Assembly: GCA_022791945.1 (NCBI GenBank)
Contig: JAAVZY010000065.1
Coordinates: forward strand, 1 to 64,000
From: Oscillospiraceae bacterium
Lineage (GTDB): Bacteria; Bacillota; Clostridia; Oscillospirales; Ruminococcaceae
Length of the DNA: 64,000 nucleotides
Direction: 5' to 3'
Shown: positions 36,538 to 47,393 of the stretch, piece by piece
Position numbering within the stretch: the stretch's first letter is position 1
Layout: each line of letters begins with the position of its first letter
Position numbers and translations under genes: made by a program
The notes under the pieces: generated by a model
What the model was told of the DNA's origin: nothing
Seen by the model: the letters and a program-made list of their open reading frames with translations, nothing else
Database searches by the model: none

Positions 36538-37425
36538 TTACCCTTGGGACTGCTTGCGGGCGATGATATGCTCCAGCTCTCCCTGGGTGAAAGTATACCT
36601 GGTTTCGCAGAAATGGCAGCACACCTCGCAGCCGTGATCTTCGTCGCGCATTTCCGCCAGCTCCTGGAGGTTTAAGCTGGAGAGGGTGCGTTCCACCCGG
36701 GAGCGGCTGCAGTCGCAGTGGTAAGCGGGGCTGGATTCGTCCAGGAGGTCCGGGTCGAGGCCGCGCAGAAGCAAACGGCAGATTTCCTCCGGAGTGGTTC
36801 CCTGATCAATCAGGGAGGACACCGGCGGCATTGTTTTCATATTCTCCTCAATGGCGGTAATGCAGGCGGGATCCGCAAAGGGAAGCAGCTGCACCAGGAA
36901 GCCGCCGGCAGCCCTGGGGGTCAGGTCACGGTCCACCAGAACACCCAGACCACAGACGGTGGGAATCTGTTCACTCAGGGCGTAATAGCTGGTGATATCC
37001 TCGGCAATCTCGCCGGAGACAATCGGCGTCTGCCCCACGTAGGGCTCCTTCAGCCCCAGATCCCGTATTACGCTCAGGGAGCCCTCAGTCCCCACCGCGC
37101 CCCGGACATCCAGCTTTCCCATGCTGTTCAGCGGCAGCTCCACAGCTGGATTGTCTACATAAGCTTTCACGCTTCCGTTGGAGCGGGCGACGGCAATCAG
37201 CGAGCCTGCCGGTCCGCCGCCCTTCATCCGGAGCGTGATCGTGTCCTTCTCCCCCTTGAGCAGGTAGCCCATGATGGAGGCTGCCGAGGCCAGCCGCCCC
37301 AGGGCGGCTGTGATCACGGGCATGGACTGATGAATCCGCTGAATCTCCCGAACAATGTCCGTGGAATTCAAAGCGCACGCAAACGCAGAACCGTCATTTG
37401 TAATACAGCGCACCAATTTGCCCAT
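36538..37425 (-). CDS. hslO: Redox-regulated chaperone Hsp33
   Basis: CDCSRSRVERTLSSL...CEVCCHFCETRYTF; Hsp33 zinc-switch cysteines. Confidence 0.95.
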   Translation of the reverse strand: MGKLVRCITNDGSAFACALNSTDIVREIQRIHQSMPVITAALGRLASAASIMGYLLKGEKDTITLRMKGGGPAGSLIAVARSNGSVKAYVDNPAVELPLNSMGKLDVRGAVGTEGSLSVIRDLGLKEPYVGQTPIVSGEIAEDITSYYALSEQIPTVCGLGVLVDRDLTPRAAGGFLVQLLPFADPACITAIEENMKTMPPVSSLIDQGTTPEEICRLLLRGLDPDLLDESSPAYHCDCSRSRVERTLSSLNLQELAEMRDEDHGCEVCCHFCETRYTFTQGELEHIIARKQSQG

Positions 37426-37461
37426 CGTATTGTCAATCCTTTCTGGGTGTTGTAGCAACAG

Positions 37462-37605
37462 CGGGGAAGACCTCGAGGACGCTGTCCTCGAGTCTCCGCA
37501 GTGCGTTGTTTCACAACGCACTTAGGAATTCGGCTTCGCCGAATTCTGAGATGCGCCGCTGGCGGCGCATTGCAGAGCGCGAGACAGAGTCTCGCGGCCT
37601 TGCCC
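37462..37605. repeat. Short composite hairpin-repeat element (A-E-C-D-A)
   Basis: ctcgaggacgctgtcctcgag; gtgcgttgtttcacaacgcac; gaattcggcttcgccgaattc; gatgcgccgctggcggcgcat; gcgagacagagtctcgc. Confidence 0.92.
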
Positions 37606-37644
37606 TTAGAGAATCCAGCGATCCTCCTGCCGGGGGACTTCTTC

Positions 37645-40263
37645 TCACCCCAAAGCGGCAATACTGTCAGTGAGCTTCTGGAGAAGCTCCTGGGCGCGGC
37701 GGAGCTTTTCCCGCTCGTTATTGACGACCGCCTCCGGCGCGCGGGAGACGAATTTCTCATTGGAAAGCTTGCCGCTGAGCAGAGCGATCTCCTTCTCGCA
37801 GCCCGCTTTTTCCCGGTTCAGACGCTCCAGCTCCTTCTGCTTGTCGATGAGCTCTTCCATAGGCAGGAAGATCCGGGCGCTCTGGGTCGCTACCTGCACG
37901 GCCCCCTCCACCGGCTCATGGGTCAGCCGCAGCTCCGAAGCGGACGCCAGCCGCTGGAAGAACGCCGCTGAGGCCCGGAAGATCTCCTCATACTGGGTAT
38001 CCACGTAGACCGCCGCCTTCCGGGAGGGAGGCACGTTCATCTCCGTGCGCACATTCCGGATGCCCCTGATGGCCTCCATCACCCGGGCAAACTCCCGCTC
38101 GTCCGCTGCAAAATCCAGCTCCGGCCGGTACGCCGGCCACTTGGCAATCATGATGCTTTCGCAGTCGTTGGGAAGGGCCTGCCAGATTTCCTCTGTAATA
38201 AAAGGCATGAAGGGATGCAGCAGCTTCAGGGTGTTGGTCATCACGTACACCAGCACCCGCCGGGCGTTTTCAGCGTCCTCCGGATTCTGGAGACGGGCCT
38301 TGGCAAGCTCAATATACCAGTCGCAGAACACATCCCACAGGAAATCATAGATCTTCTGCTCCGCGACGCCCAGCTCGAACTTATCCAGATTATCCGTGAC
38401 CTCCCGCACCAGCCGGTTGTACTGGGAAAGGAGCCACTTGTCCTCTGTGGTCAGCGCCTCCGGAAGGCCGGGAGCAGGCTCCTCCCCATCGGGCAGATTC
38501 ATCAGGATGAACCGGGCGGCGTTCCACAGCTTGTTGGCAAAGTTCCGGGCGGCCTTCACCTTATCGTCGGAGAAGCGCATATCGTTGCCGGGACTGTTGC
38601 CGGTGACCAGGGCCAGCCGCAGGGCGTCCGCGCCGTACTGCTCGATGATCTCCAGGGGATCGATGCCGTTCCCCAAGGACTTGGACATCTTCCGCCCCTG
38701 GGCGTCCCGCACCAGGCCGTGGAAGAGCACCGCCTTAAAGGGCGCTTCCCCGGTATGCTCCACGGCTGAGAAGATCATCCGGGCCACCCAGAAGAAAATA
38801 ATGTCATAACCGGTGACCAGCGTGTCCGTAGGATAGAAATACTTCAGATCCTCCGTCTGCTCCGGCCAGCCCAGGGTGGAGAAGGGCCACAGAGCGGAGG
38901 AGAACCAGGTATCCAGCGTATCCGGATCCTGCTCCAGCTGTCCGCTCCCGCACTTGGGGCAGAGCTTTGGGGCGTCCTTGGCCACGATCAGCTCTCCGCA
39001 GTCCTGGCAGTACCAGGCAGGAATCCGATGGCCCCACCAAAGCTGCCGGGAGATGCACCAGTCCTTGATGTTCTCCATCCAGTTATAATAGATTTTGTCG
39101 AACCGTTCGGGAATGAAGCGGGTCTGTCCCTCCCGCACAACCTTGACCGCCGGAGCGGCCAGAGGCTCCATCTTCACGAACCACTGCTTGGAAACCCGCG
39201 GCTCCACGGTGTCATGGCAGCGGTAACAGGTGCCCACATTGTGGGTGTGATCCTCCGCCCGCACCAGAAAGCCGCCCGCCTCCAAATCGGCCACAATGGC
39301 CTTCCGGGCCTCATAGCGATCCATGCCCTGATAGCTTCCGCCCTGTTCGTTGATACGGGCGTCGTCGGTCATCACGTTGATCACCGGCAGATTGTGCCGC
39401 AGGCCCACCTCAAAGTCGTTGGGATCGTGGGCGGGGGTGATCTTCACCACGCCGGTGCCGAACGCCATGTCCACATAGTCATCCGCCACCACCGGGATCT
39501 CCCGGCCCACCAGAGGCAGGATCAGGGTCTTGCCCACCGCGTTCCTGTAGCGCTCATCCCCGGGATTGACCGCCACGGCGGTATCTCCCAGGAGGGTTTC
39601 CGGACGGGTGGTCGCCAGCTCCAGGTATCCGCTCCCGTCAGCAAAGGGATATCGCAGATGCCAGAAGTGGCCGTGCTGTTCCTCATACTCCACCTCGGCG
39701 TCAGAGATGGAGGTGCCGCATTTGGGACACCAGTTGATGATCCGATCGCCCCGGTAGATGAGATCCTTTTCATAGAGGCGGCAGAACACCTCCCGTACCG
39801 CGCGGGAGCAGCCCTCGTCCAGGGTGAACCGCTCCCGGCTCCAATCGCAGGAGGAGCCCAGCTTTTTCAGCTGCTCCACAATCCGGCCGCCGTACTGGCG
39901 CTTCCAGGCCCAGGCGCGCTCTAAAAAGCCCTCCCGGCCCAGTTCTTCCTTGGTGACGCCCTCCTTCCGCATTGCTTCCACAATTTTTGCCTCTGTGGCA
40001 ATGGAAGCGTGGTCGGTGCCGGGCACCCACAGGGCCGCATAGCCCTGCATCCGCTTATAGCGAATCAGGATATCCTGGAGGGTTTCGTCCAGGGCGTGGC
40101 CCATGTGGAGCTGGCCTGTGATGTTGGGCGGGGGGATCACAATGGTATAGGGCTTCTTTTCCGGATCCCGCCTGGCGGTGAAATAGCCTCTGGACTGCCA
40201 CTGTCCATAGAGACGTTCCTCAAAGGAAGCGGGGTTATAGGTCTTTTCAAGCTGTTTTCCCAT
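37645..40263 (-). CDS. valS: Valyl-tRNA synthetase
   Basis: [36 protein letters not shown]-terminal coiled coil. Confidence 0.97.
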   Translation of the reverse strand: MGKQLEKTYNPASFEERLYGQWQSRGYFTARRDPEKKPYTIVIPPPNITGQLHMGHALDETLQDILIRYKRMQGYAALWVPGTDHASIATEAKIVEAMRKEGVTKEELGREGFLERAWAWKRQYGGRIVEQLKKLGSSCDWSRERFTLDEGCSRAVREVFCRLYEKDLIYRGDRIINWCPKCGTSISDAEVEYEEQHGHFWHLRYPFADGSGYLELATTRPETLLGDTAVAVNPGDERYRNAVGKTLILPLVGREIPVVADDYVDMAFGTGVVKITPAHDPNDFEVGLRHNLPVINVMTDDARINEQGGSYQGMDRYEARKAIVADLEAGGFLVRAEDHTHNVGTCYRCHDTVEPRVSKQWFVKMEPLAAPAVKVVREGQTRFIPERFDKIYYNWMENIKDWCISRQLWWGHRIPAWYCQDCGELIVAKDAPKLCPKCGSGQLEQDPDTLDTWFSSALWPFSTLGWPEQTEDLKYFYPTDTLVTGYDIIFFWVARMIFSAVEHTGEAPFKAVLFHGLVRDAQGRKMSKSLGNGIDPLEIIEQYGADALRLALVTGNSPGNDMRFSDDKVKAARNFANKLWNAARFILMNLPDGEEPAPGLPEALTTEDKWLLSQYNRLVREVTDNLDKFELGVAEQKIYDFLWDVFCDWYIELAKARLQNPEDAENARRVLVYVMTNTLKLLHPFMPFITEEIWQALPNDCESIMIAKWPAYRPELDFAADEREFARVMEAIRGIRNVRTEMNVPPSRKAAVYVDTQYEEIFRASAAFFQRLASASELRLTHEPVEGAVQVATQSARIFLPMEELIDKQKELERLNREKAGCEKEIALLSGKLSNEKFVSRAPEAVVNNEREKLRRAQELLQKLTDSIAALG

Positions 40264-40341
40264 GGTCGTATCCTTTCCTTTTGGTATGGCTTTATGCGGG
40301 GGCTTCTGTTTGAGCAAGGGAGAGCTGCTCCGGGCAGACGC

Positions 40342-40612
40342 AAAAACCGCCCTGAGCCAATCGGCTCAGGGCGGGAACTCCCGTGGTACCACCTGAATTC
40401 GGAGCGTAAGCTCCGCGCTTTGCGCACGCCGCCGTCAGGCAGCGCCTTCCCCTGTAACGGTGGGACTCCGTCGGGACCTACTAAGACTGCTCCGTTGGGC
40501 TCCGCGGCTCAAGGGCTACCTTCCATGCCAGCCTCCCGGAAGCTTCCACCAGCCGCTTCCTCTCTGAGGGTGAGGCAGAGCATGTACTCCTCCCTGTCAG
40601 CGCCTTTCGCTG
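40342..40612 (-). ncRNA. T-box leader (Val) upstream of valS
   Basis: Reverse complement has GAATTCAGGTGGTACCACGGGAGTTCC T-box and CCGCCCTGAGCC-GATT-GGCTCAGGGCGGTTTTT terminator (40342-40374). Confidence 0.92.
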
Positions 40613-40617
40613 GTTGT

Positions 40618-40646
40618 ATTATAACCGGAATTCCCGCGCCTGTCAA
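40618..40646 (-). promoter_or_regulatory. Consensus promoter for valS T-box (TTGACA-17-TATAAT)
   Basis: Reverse complement TTGACAGGCGCGGGAATTCCGGTTATAAT. Confidence 0.85.
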
Positions 40647-40696
40647 GAGGGGGGATTTTTGAGAACCTGCCCTTGTGTCAAACCTGAAAAATGCCC

Positions 40697-40725
40697 TTTA
40701 CAAACAGAAGTCAATATGATATACT
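40697..40725 (+). promoter_or_regulatory. Promoter TTTACA-17-TATACT upstream of rpsO
   Basis: tttaca at 40697, tatact at 40720. Confidence 0.7.
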
Positions 40726-40848
40726 ATTCAAAGCGCCCTGAATCATGGCTTCGGGAATAAGCCCACAGGACGGGAGGTTGTCTTCCGTCGGGAGATTTGC
40801 CTGCCCCCTGCTATGACTGCGGCGAATATAACAACGAGGTGAAGCCTT

Positions 40849-41115
40849 ATGCTGAGAAAAGAAGAAAAGACCGGCATCATTGAACAGAACCGCCTTCATG
40901 AGAAGGACACCGGTTCTCCCGAGGTGCAGGTAGCGATCCTGACCACCCGGATCAACGATCTGACCGAGCATCTGAAGATCCATCCCAAGGATCATCATTC
41001 CCGCCGGGGCCTGCTGAAAATGGTCGGCCATCGCCGCAACCTTCTGAACTACTTGAAGAAGGTGGACATTGAGCGTTACCGCGCCACCATCGCCAAGCTG
41101 GGCATCCGTAAATAA
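40849..41115 (+). CDS. rpsO: 30S ribosomal protein S15
   Basis: [53 protein letters not shown]. Confidence 0.97.
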   Translation: MLRKEEKTGIIEQNRLHEKDTGSPEVQVAILTTRINDLTEHLKIHPKDHHSRRGLLKMVGHRRNLLNYLKKVDIERYRATIAKLGIRK

Positions 41116-41297
41116 TTCGGCTTGTGAAGGCAGGCGGCTTGCGCCGCCTGCCTTGACATTATCATTATCATTCCGCCCGGGCCTTCCGCAAATGCAGGAA
41201 TTAGCATTAAATCGTACCGCCGCGCGGCCGGCGGCAGGATTGAGTGCTAACGTCCCGTCTTTGCAGGCTGGCCCGGAAATTTCAAGGAGGTTCTTTC

Positions 41298-43415
41298 ATG
41301 TTCGAAAACTACCGCGTATTTGAAACCACCTTTGCCGGCCGTCCCCTGAAGGTGGAAACCGGCAAAACCTGCTGTCTCTCCAACGGCTCCTGCTGGATCC
41401 GCTATGGCGAAACCACTGTCATGGTCAATGTCACCATGTCCGCCCGTCCCCGTGACGGCATCGACTTCTTCCCCCTCTCTGTAGACTATGAGGAGAAGCT
41501 CTACGCCGCCGGCAAAATCCCCGGCTCCTTCCTAAAGCGGGAGGGCCGTCCCACCGAAAACGCCATCCTCACCTCCCGGATGATTGACCGGCCTATGCGC
41601 CCCCTCTTCCCCGAGGGCCTGCGGAACGACGTTTCCATTGTAGCCACGGTTCTTTCCACAGATGTGGACAACTCCCCGGAGATCAGCGCCCTCATCGGCG
41701 CTTCCATTGCCGTATCCATTTCCGACATCCCCTTCAACGGCCCTATTGCCGGCGTCAGCGTGGGACTGGTGGACGGTCAGATCGTCTTGAACCCCAACAC
41801 TGCCCAGCGTGAGAAATCCGATTTGGATCTCACTGTGGCAGCTTCCGCTGACAAGATCGTCATGATCGAGGCAGGCGCCAACGAGGTTGATAACGAAACC
41901 ATGCTGGAGGCAATCCGGCAGGCCCATGAAGAAATCAAAAAGATGGTTGCCTTTATCAAATCCATGCAGGACGAGATCGGCAAGCCCAAGGCGGAGTTTG
42001 AGCACGTCTCCATCAACTACGATTTCCTGGCCGCTATTGAAGCTGCCTTCGGGGATCGGGTGAAGGAGGCTCTGGACACTGACGACAAGAATATCCGGGA
42101 CGCCCGGATGCAGCCCATCATCACGGAAATCGAGGAGCGGTTCGCTGAGGAATACGCTGACGATATGTCCACCCTGGATGAGGTGATGTACAAGCTCCAG
42201 AAGAAGATCGTCCGGGCCTGGCTGTTCGAGGGCAAGCGGGTGGATGGCCGTGGTATGGACGAGATTCGCCCCCTGGCCGCAGAGGCGGGGATGCTTCCCC
42301 GTGTCCACGGCTCCGGTATGTTCACCCGGGGTCAGACTCAGGTGCTGACCATCGCCACCCTGGGCGCGCTCCGGGACGCCCAGATTCTGGACAGCATTGA
42401 CGAGCGTGAAGAAAAACGGTATATGCACCAATACAATTTCCCCTCCTACTCCGTAGGCGAGACGAAGCCCAGCCGGGGCCCCGGCCGCCGGGAAATCGGT
42501 CACGGCGCTCTGGCCGAGCGGGCGCTGGTGCCGGTGCTCCCCTCTGTGGATGAGTTCCCCTACTCCATCCGGATGGTATCCGAGGTGCTGTCCTCCAACG
42601 GATCCACCTCTCAGGGCTCCATCTGCGGCTCCACTCTGGCGCTGATGGATGCGGGCGTTCCCATCCGCACCCCTGTTGCGGGCATCTCCTGCGGTCTGAT
42701 CACCCGGGACGATGGTTCCTACCAGACCATGGTGGACATTCAGGGCCTGGAGGACTTCTATGGGGATATGGATTTCAAGGTAGGCGGCACCCATAAGGGC
42801 ATCACTGCCATTCAGGTAGATATCAAGGTGGACGGCCTGACTATGGACATCATTGCCGAGGCCTTTGAAAAGACCCGGAAGGCCCGGCTGTATATCCTGG
42901 ACGAGGTGATGGCGAAGGCCATCAGCGAGCCCAGGACGGAGGTTTCCCAGTACGCGCCCAAGGTGCTCAAGACCTTTGTGAAGCCGGATAAGATCCGCGA
43001 GGTTATCGGCAGCGGCGGCAAGGTGATTCAGAAGATCTGCGCCGACTGCAATGTGCAGATTGATCTGGAGGACGACGGCAGCTGCGTGATTATGGGTGTG
43101 GATATCGGCAACGCCCGCCGCGCTCTTTCTATTGTAGAGAGCATTGCCAACGATCCGGAGATCGGCGCCATCTACAAGGGCGTTGTTACCCGGCTGATGA
43201 ACTTCGGCGCTTTTGTGGAAATCGCTCCCGGCAAGGAGGGGCTGGTTCACATCTCCAAGCTGGCCGAGAAGCGGGTTGAGAAGGTCGAGGACGTGGTTAA
43301 CGTGGGCGACACCATCTTTGTCAAGGTGACCGAGATTGATTCTCAGGGCCGGATCAACCTCTCCCGCAAGGACGCTATGGCTGACATCGCCGCCAAGCAG
43401 GATAAGAAGCACTAA
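41298..43415 (+). CDS. pnp: Polyribonucleotide nucleotidyltransferase
   Basis: GKTCCLSNGSCWIRYGETTVMVNVT; two RNase PH domains; KH (IGSGGKVIQKI) and S1 domains; follows rpsO. Confidence 0.97.
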   Translation: MFENYRVFETTFAGRPLKVETGKTCCLSNGSCWIRYGETTVMVNVTMSARPRDGIDFFPLSVDYEEKLYAAGKIPGSFLKREGRPTENAILTSRMIDRPMRPLFPEGLRNDVSIVATVLSTDVDNSPEISALIGASIAVSISDIPFNGPIAGVSVGLVDGQIVLNPNTAQREKSDLDLTVAASADKIVMIEAGANEVDNETMLEAIRQAHEEIKKMVAFIKSMQDEIGKPKAEFEHVSINYDFLAAIEAAFGDRVKEALDTDDKNIRDARMQPIITEIEERFAEEYADDMSTLDEVMYKLQKKIVRAWLFEGKRVDGRGMDEIRPLAAEAGMLPRVHGSGMFTRGQTQVLTIATLGALRDAQILDSIDEREEKRYMHQYNFPSYSVGETKPSRGPGRREIGHGALAERALVPVLPSVDEFPYSIRMVSEVLSSNGSTSQGSICGSTLALMDAGVPIRTPVAGISCGLITRDDGSYQTMVDIQGLEDFYGDMDFKVGGTHKGITAIQVDIKVDGLTMDIIAEAFEKTRKARLYILDEVMAKAISEPRTEVSQYAPKVLKTFVKPDKIREVIGSGGKVIQKICADCNVQIDLEDDGSCVIMGVDIGNARRALSIVESIANDPEIGAIYKGVVTRLMNFGAFVEIAPGKEGLVHISKLAEKRVEKVEDVVNVGDTIFVKVTEIDSQGRINLSRKDAMADIAAKQDKKH

Positions 43416-43417
43416 AA

Positions 43418-43800
43418 GGGAAGGCCGCGAGACTCTGTCTCGCGTCTCTGCGGTGCGTTGTTTCACAACGCACCTAGGAATTCGGCTTCGCCGAATTCTG
43501 AGATGCGCCGCCAGCGGCGCATCGGGGAGGGATTCCCCTTGGATTCCCATTGTTTGAAGGGTTTTGAAGGGCGGAAAAAGGGGTGGGGTCAAGTCTGCAC
43601 AGACTTTCTTCCTCCTGCCACGCAGACAGCCTGATTCCCGCAATACGCTTTTTTCATAAAGAAAAAAGCTCCCCGGTGCGGGATCCAAGTCTGTACACCC
43701 CCGCCGGGTGTCTGTCCTTGATCTTTGCAGCGGGCAGATGCGTTGCAGCGATTGTTCCGCACGCAGGAAATATCAGCGAGGCAAGGACTGCAATTCTGCC
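43418..43800. repeat. Hairpin-repeat element, degenerate at right end
   Basis: A-E-C-D series then aagtctgcacagactt, ttttttcataaagaaaaaa, degraded atatcagcgaggcaaggactgcaa. Confidence 0.85.
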
Positions 43801-43879
43801 CCCATAACCTCAAAAGGCAGGACTCTAAGGGCCGTTTGAAGATCGGAAAAGCAGGCGGATATATCACAACCTGAAACTG

Positions 43880-43913
43880 AATCCCCCCGGCACTATATGC
43901 CAGGGGGATTTTT
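43880..43913. terminator. Bidirectional terminator-like hairpin
   Basis: aatccccccggcactatatgccagggggattttt between convergent genes. Confidence 0.6.
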
Positions 43914-44001
43914 GGGAAATGATACGTTTCGTCCGATATACAGGAGCTGCTCCGCATAGCTGCAAAGATAGAGAGCGTTCCCAAAGGAGAATCTTCGCTT
44001 C

Positions 44002-44694
44002 TCAGCTGATGATCAGTCCGGCGGCGTGAGCGCGGTTGAGCCAATTTTGAATGATGGGGAACTGATACATATATTCTTCCAGAGATAAAGCGTGTTCATC
44101 CACTTCATAAAACACATTGCCGGACCACCAGGTTCCATCGTAGATTTCACCGATTCGGTAGCTCTCGGAACGTCCGTCGGGATAAGTGACGGAAAAACCG
44201 CCGGTGCTGACTGCGTTCAGATCCGTGTTATCCTCCGTGCGCACATAGGCAATGTCTACCAAAAGATAGAGATTCATGAATACATCGGTCTGCTCCGGGG
44301 TCAGTTCCTGTAATTGACCGTCGGCAAAAAGAACCACGCTTACACCAGGGAATTCCGGATCATAGGCAGGCGCTTCATCTTCTGAGGATATCTCCTCAGA
44401 AGATGCTTCCTCAGAGGATGCGGATACGGTTGAGGATGAGGGCTCCGACGGCTGTGAGGAGGGCGCGGGCTGAGAGGAAGCCGCAGGCGGCTCCGGTTGA
44501 GAGGGAACCTCTGGCTCCGACATAACGGAGGGCTGTGACACTGCCTGAGAGGGCACAGAGGGAGCAGGCGCTGTCCCGCCTCCGAACAGCCGCTCTCGAA
44601 CGGCAATCACTGCGCCAATCACGGTCAGAGCTGCCAGAGCCCCGAGAATAATGCTGATGATTAAATGAATCCGTCCCTCGTCCAGTTTTGCCAT
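44002..44694 (-). CDS. Single-TM hypothetical protein with Ser/Pro/Glu-rich linker and C-terminal domain
   Basis: MAKLDEGRIHLIISIILGALAALTVIGAVIAV; low-complexity SQPEPPAASSQPAPSSQPSEPSSS linker. Confidence 0.75.
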   Translation of the reverse strand: MAKLDEGRIHLIISIILGALAALTVIGAVIAVRERLFGGGTAPAPSVPSQAVSQPSVMSEPEVPSQPEPPAASSQPAPSSQPSEPSSSTVSASSEEASSEEISSEDEAPAYDPEFPGVSVVLFADGQLQELTPEQTDVFMNLYLLVDIAYVRTEDNTDLNAVSTGGFSVTYPDGRSESYRIGEIYDGTWWSGNVFYEVDEHALSLEEYMYQFPIIQNWLNRAHAAGLIIS

Positions 44695-44770
44695 AATCTG
44701 CTTCCCTTCTGACTTCCGCCGGAGCCCGGCCCTGTGGATCCGTTCCATGCGGAAGTATAGTATAGGTCTT

Positions 44771-44799
44771 ATTTTAGTATAACCGCTTCCTCTTGTCAA
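44771..44799 (-). promoter_or_regulatory. Promoter TTGACA-17-TAAAAT for the 44002-44694 gene
   Basis: Reverse complement TTGACAAGAGGAAGCGGTTATACTAAAAT. Confidence 0.65.
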
Positions 44800-44805
44800 T
44801 TTCCA

Positions 44806-45062
44806 AACGTGCGACGCGGTGAGCTCCGAGCAGGTTCTGCTACGCTCATACTCTCCGCGGGGTGAAACGCTGTGCCACACACGCAAGAGGGAGCTTTTTT
44901 CTTTACGAAAAAAGCGTACTGCGTGAATCAGACTATCTGCGTGGCAGAAAGTCGGAAGTTTGTACAGACTTACCCCCCTTTTCCGCCCTTAAAATAATGG
45001 GATTCCAAAGGGACGAGTCCCTTTGGCGGAGCTCGAGGCAGAGCCTCGAGGTCTTTCCCTTC
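44806..45062. repeat. Hairpin-repeat half-element
   Basis: cttttttctttacgaaaaaag, aagt.tgtacagactt, ccaaagggacgagtccctttgg, ctcgaggcagagcctcgag. Confidence 0.88.
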
Positions 45063-45099
45063 GGCCACGCAGAGAGTCTGAATATCTGACGGCTTTCTC

Positions 45100-46101
45100 C
45101 TATAGGGAGCGGATGCTTTGCCGCTGGACCAGCGTGCAGGGCAGGAGCGGGCAGGCGGACACGGGCGCGCCTGCGGCCTGCTCCAGAAGCAGACGAACCG
45201 CCTGACGGCCCATCTCCTGAAAAGGCGGACGGATGCTGGAGAGCTGAGGATCGGAGAGGCGGGCCGGGATGGTATCATCAAAGCCGACAACGGACACGTC
45301 CTCCGGTATGGACAGCCCCTTCTCCCGAACTGCCCGGACCGCTCCCAGAGCCAGGTAGTCATTCTGGGCAAAGATACCGTCGATGGGGGAGCTTTCCAGC
45401 AGGCGGGCGGTCTGCTCGTAGCCGCTCTGGGAGTCCCAGTCCCCGATCCGCACCAGCTGGGGATCATAGAGAAGGCCCCGTTCCACCAGCGCCTGTTGGT
45501 AGCCGCTGGAGCGCAGATACATGCCAATAGAATTGATAGGGCCGCTGATCATGGCGATATTTCGGCACCCTCCGTCCAGCAGAGCATTTACCGCCAGATA
45601 GGCTCCCTGATGATCGTCGTAGTGAACAAAGCAGCCGCCATCCTCCCGGGTACAGTAGGTCGATACCGTAGGGATTAGGAGCCTGGTCAGAAGCCCGTCT
45701 ACCCGACGGGCATACTGAGAAATGTAAAGCACCCCCGAAACCTGAAAGGGGAGGGAAGCCAGGATTTCCTCTACCCGACGGTTCAGCGTTCCGATGTCCG
45801 GTTCCGGCACACTGGCTCCGGCATTGACCTGGAGAGAGCAGACCGGCAGAAGGAGCCCCTGCGCTGACGCTTCCTCCACCGCTCCAGAAAGCATGGCGGA
45901 GACGAAGGCGCTGTTCAGCTCCTCGGTGACGGCAACCAGGCGCAGGGCCGGGCGGCGATGCCGGCTCCGGTAACCCAGCTCCGCTGCTCTTGCCCGGATT
46001 GCCTCCCGCACCTCCGAACGCATCCGGCCCTTCCCGGCCAGAGCGTTCGAGACGGTGGCTACAGAAATGCCCATATCCTTTGCAATGTCCGAGATCCGCA
46101 T
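45100..46101 (-). CDS. LacI family transcriptional regulator
   Basis: MRISDIAKDMGISVATVSNALAGKGRMRSEVREAIRARAAELGY HTH; periplasmic-binding-like sensor domain. Confidence 0.92.
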   Translation of the reverse strand: MRISDIAKDMGISVATVSNALAGKGRMRSEVREAIRARAAELGYRSRHRRPALRLVAVTEELNSAFVSAMLSGAVEEASAQGLLLPVCSLQVNAGASVPEPDIGTLNRRVEEILASLPFQVSGVLYISQYARRVDGLLTRLLIPTVSTYCTREDGGCFVHYDDHQGAYLAVNALLDGGCRNIAMISGPINSIGMYLRSSGYQQALVERGLLYDPQLVRIGDWDSQSGYEQTARLLESSPIDGIFAQNDYLALGAVRAVREKGLSIPEDVSVVGFDDTIPARLSDPQLSSIRPPFQEMGRQAVRLLLEQAAGAPVSACPLLPCTLVQRQSIRSL

Positions 46102-46174
46102 GACATGAATCCTCCTTCGAAAACCAGCATTCTCCGAAAATATCTCTTCCGCAGCGCCCTCCGTTCAGCAAAGA

Positions 46175-46211
46175 AACTGCCCCCCTGCCCGTAGGCGGCA
46201 GGGGGGCAGTT
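46175..46211. other. 15-bp-arm GC-rich hairpin upstream of lacI-type gene
   Basis: aactgcccccctgcc...ggcaggggggcagtt. Confidence 0.6.
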
Positions 46212-46337
46212 GGAGAAGGTCAAACACTCTCCTGTCCGAAGCGCAAAGCCCTGGAAGCGCCGCCTCAACCCGCGCGGCCCATCGTAAAACGGCGGACAAT
46301 CCGCCGCCTGCCAAAGCAGACACCAGTTGGGACGTAC

Positions 46338-46540
46338 AGACCTGCATTCCGCACAGGGGAGCTTTTTTCTTTACGAAAAAAGCGTTCTGCGTGAATCAGA
46401 CTCTCTGCGCGGCAGGAACAAGGAAGTCTCTACAGACTTGATCCACAACCCTTTTCGCCCTTAAAAAAGACGGGAATCCAAGGGGGCAAGTCCACTTGGC
46501 AGAGGTTTGGGGACAGCGTCCCCAAGGTCTTGCCCTTCGT
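46338..46540. repeat. Hairpin-repeat half-element
   Basis: cttttttctttacgaaaaaag, aagtctctacagactt, B hairpin variant, ttggggacagcgtccccaa. Confidence 0.88.
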
Positions 46541-46557
46541 CCACGCAGAGATAACTC

Positions 46558-47220
46558 TTAAAGAGCAGGGGCAGGAGACTTCTGTGGAGTGTCTGCCATT
46601 TTACGGCTGATAACAGGGATTCGGGCGAGAATCAGCAGAGCCACAACGGAGACTGCCATTTCCCCAAGCATCAGGGAGCCGTTGACAATTCCCGAATAGA
46701 CGACTGCCAATCCAAAGCCGTGGAAGGTGCTGAGCACAGCCCCCCCAATAGAAGCGCCTGCATCCTCCGTGAAAAACCATTCTGCATAGCTGCCCCAGAT
46801 GGTTGCGCCTGCCACAAAATGGATGAAATAACGGGCGAAAATAGCGACAAGCCCGCCCAGAGTAAGGGCGGCAGAAGGGCTTTTAAACCGGTCGCGGAAG
46901 AGTCCGCCCAGCCCCAGCAGGGTATAAGCCAGGACATATTCCAAAAGAACGTCCACAATCACCATCCAAAGCTCAAAGCCAAAGCTGTGCTTCGCTACGC
47001 CAATCAGCAGCTGGATGACGCCGAACACAAAGGAACTGAACAGGCCCCACCTGGTCCCCCAGCGATAGGCCAGCAGGATCATGGGCACCATGGCGCAAAC
47101 GGTGATTCCGCCTCCAAAAGGAATGTGAATTACCTTGATCTCCGATAAGATGGTCGCGAGGGCAAGCAAAATTGCGCTCTCACAAAGACACCGGGTACTG
47201 ATACGGGTGGTTTTGGACAT
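46558..47220 (-). CDS. thiT: ECF transporter S component, thiamine-specific (ThiT-like)
   Basis: Multi-TM S-component pattern (LLALATILSEIKVIHIPFGGGITVCAMVPMILLAYRWG); preceded by a TPP riboswitch. Confidence 0.88.
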   Translation of the reverse strand: MSKTTRISTRCLCESAILLALATILSEIKVIHIPFGGGITVCAMVPMILLAYRWGTRWGLFSSFVFGVIQLLIGVAKHSFGFELWMVIVDVLLEYVLAYTLLGLGGLFRDRFKSPSAALTLGGLVAIFARYFIHFVAGATIWGSYAEWFFTEDAGASIGGAVLSTFHGFGLAVVYSGIVNGSLMLGEMAVSVVALLILARIPVISRKMADTPQKSPAPAL

Positions 47221-47294
47221 GGTTCTGCTTCTTCCTTTCCATTTGGATTAGGCCTGTTCTCAAACAAGGCCTGTCATTCCTGACACTGGACAGC

Positions 47295-47332
47295 GGAAAA
47301 AGCGCGAAGGCTCTTTTCCGCCTTCGCGTTCC
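47295..47332 (-). terminator. Riboswitch expression-platform terminator upstream of thiT
   Basis: Reverse complement AACGCGAAGGCGGAAAAGAGCCTTCGCGCTTTTTCC. Confidence 0.7.
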
Positions 47333-47393
47333 TCATTCACCCGGTCATACATGCATACATGCACAGGGGCTCTCCCCGGATCGGCAAACGATT

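Noticed and set aside
37460-37610. Simple rho-independent terminator for valS/hslO
   Set aside because: Hairpins lack a following U-tract and occur as a five-hairpin series shared with other loci, so a single-terminator explanation is insufficient.
40740-40848. S15 autoregulatory leader upstream of rpsO
   Set aside because: A leader of about 110 nt exists and could fold, but I could not match it to a known S15-binding leader class by inspection.
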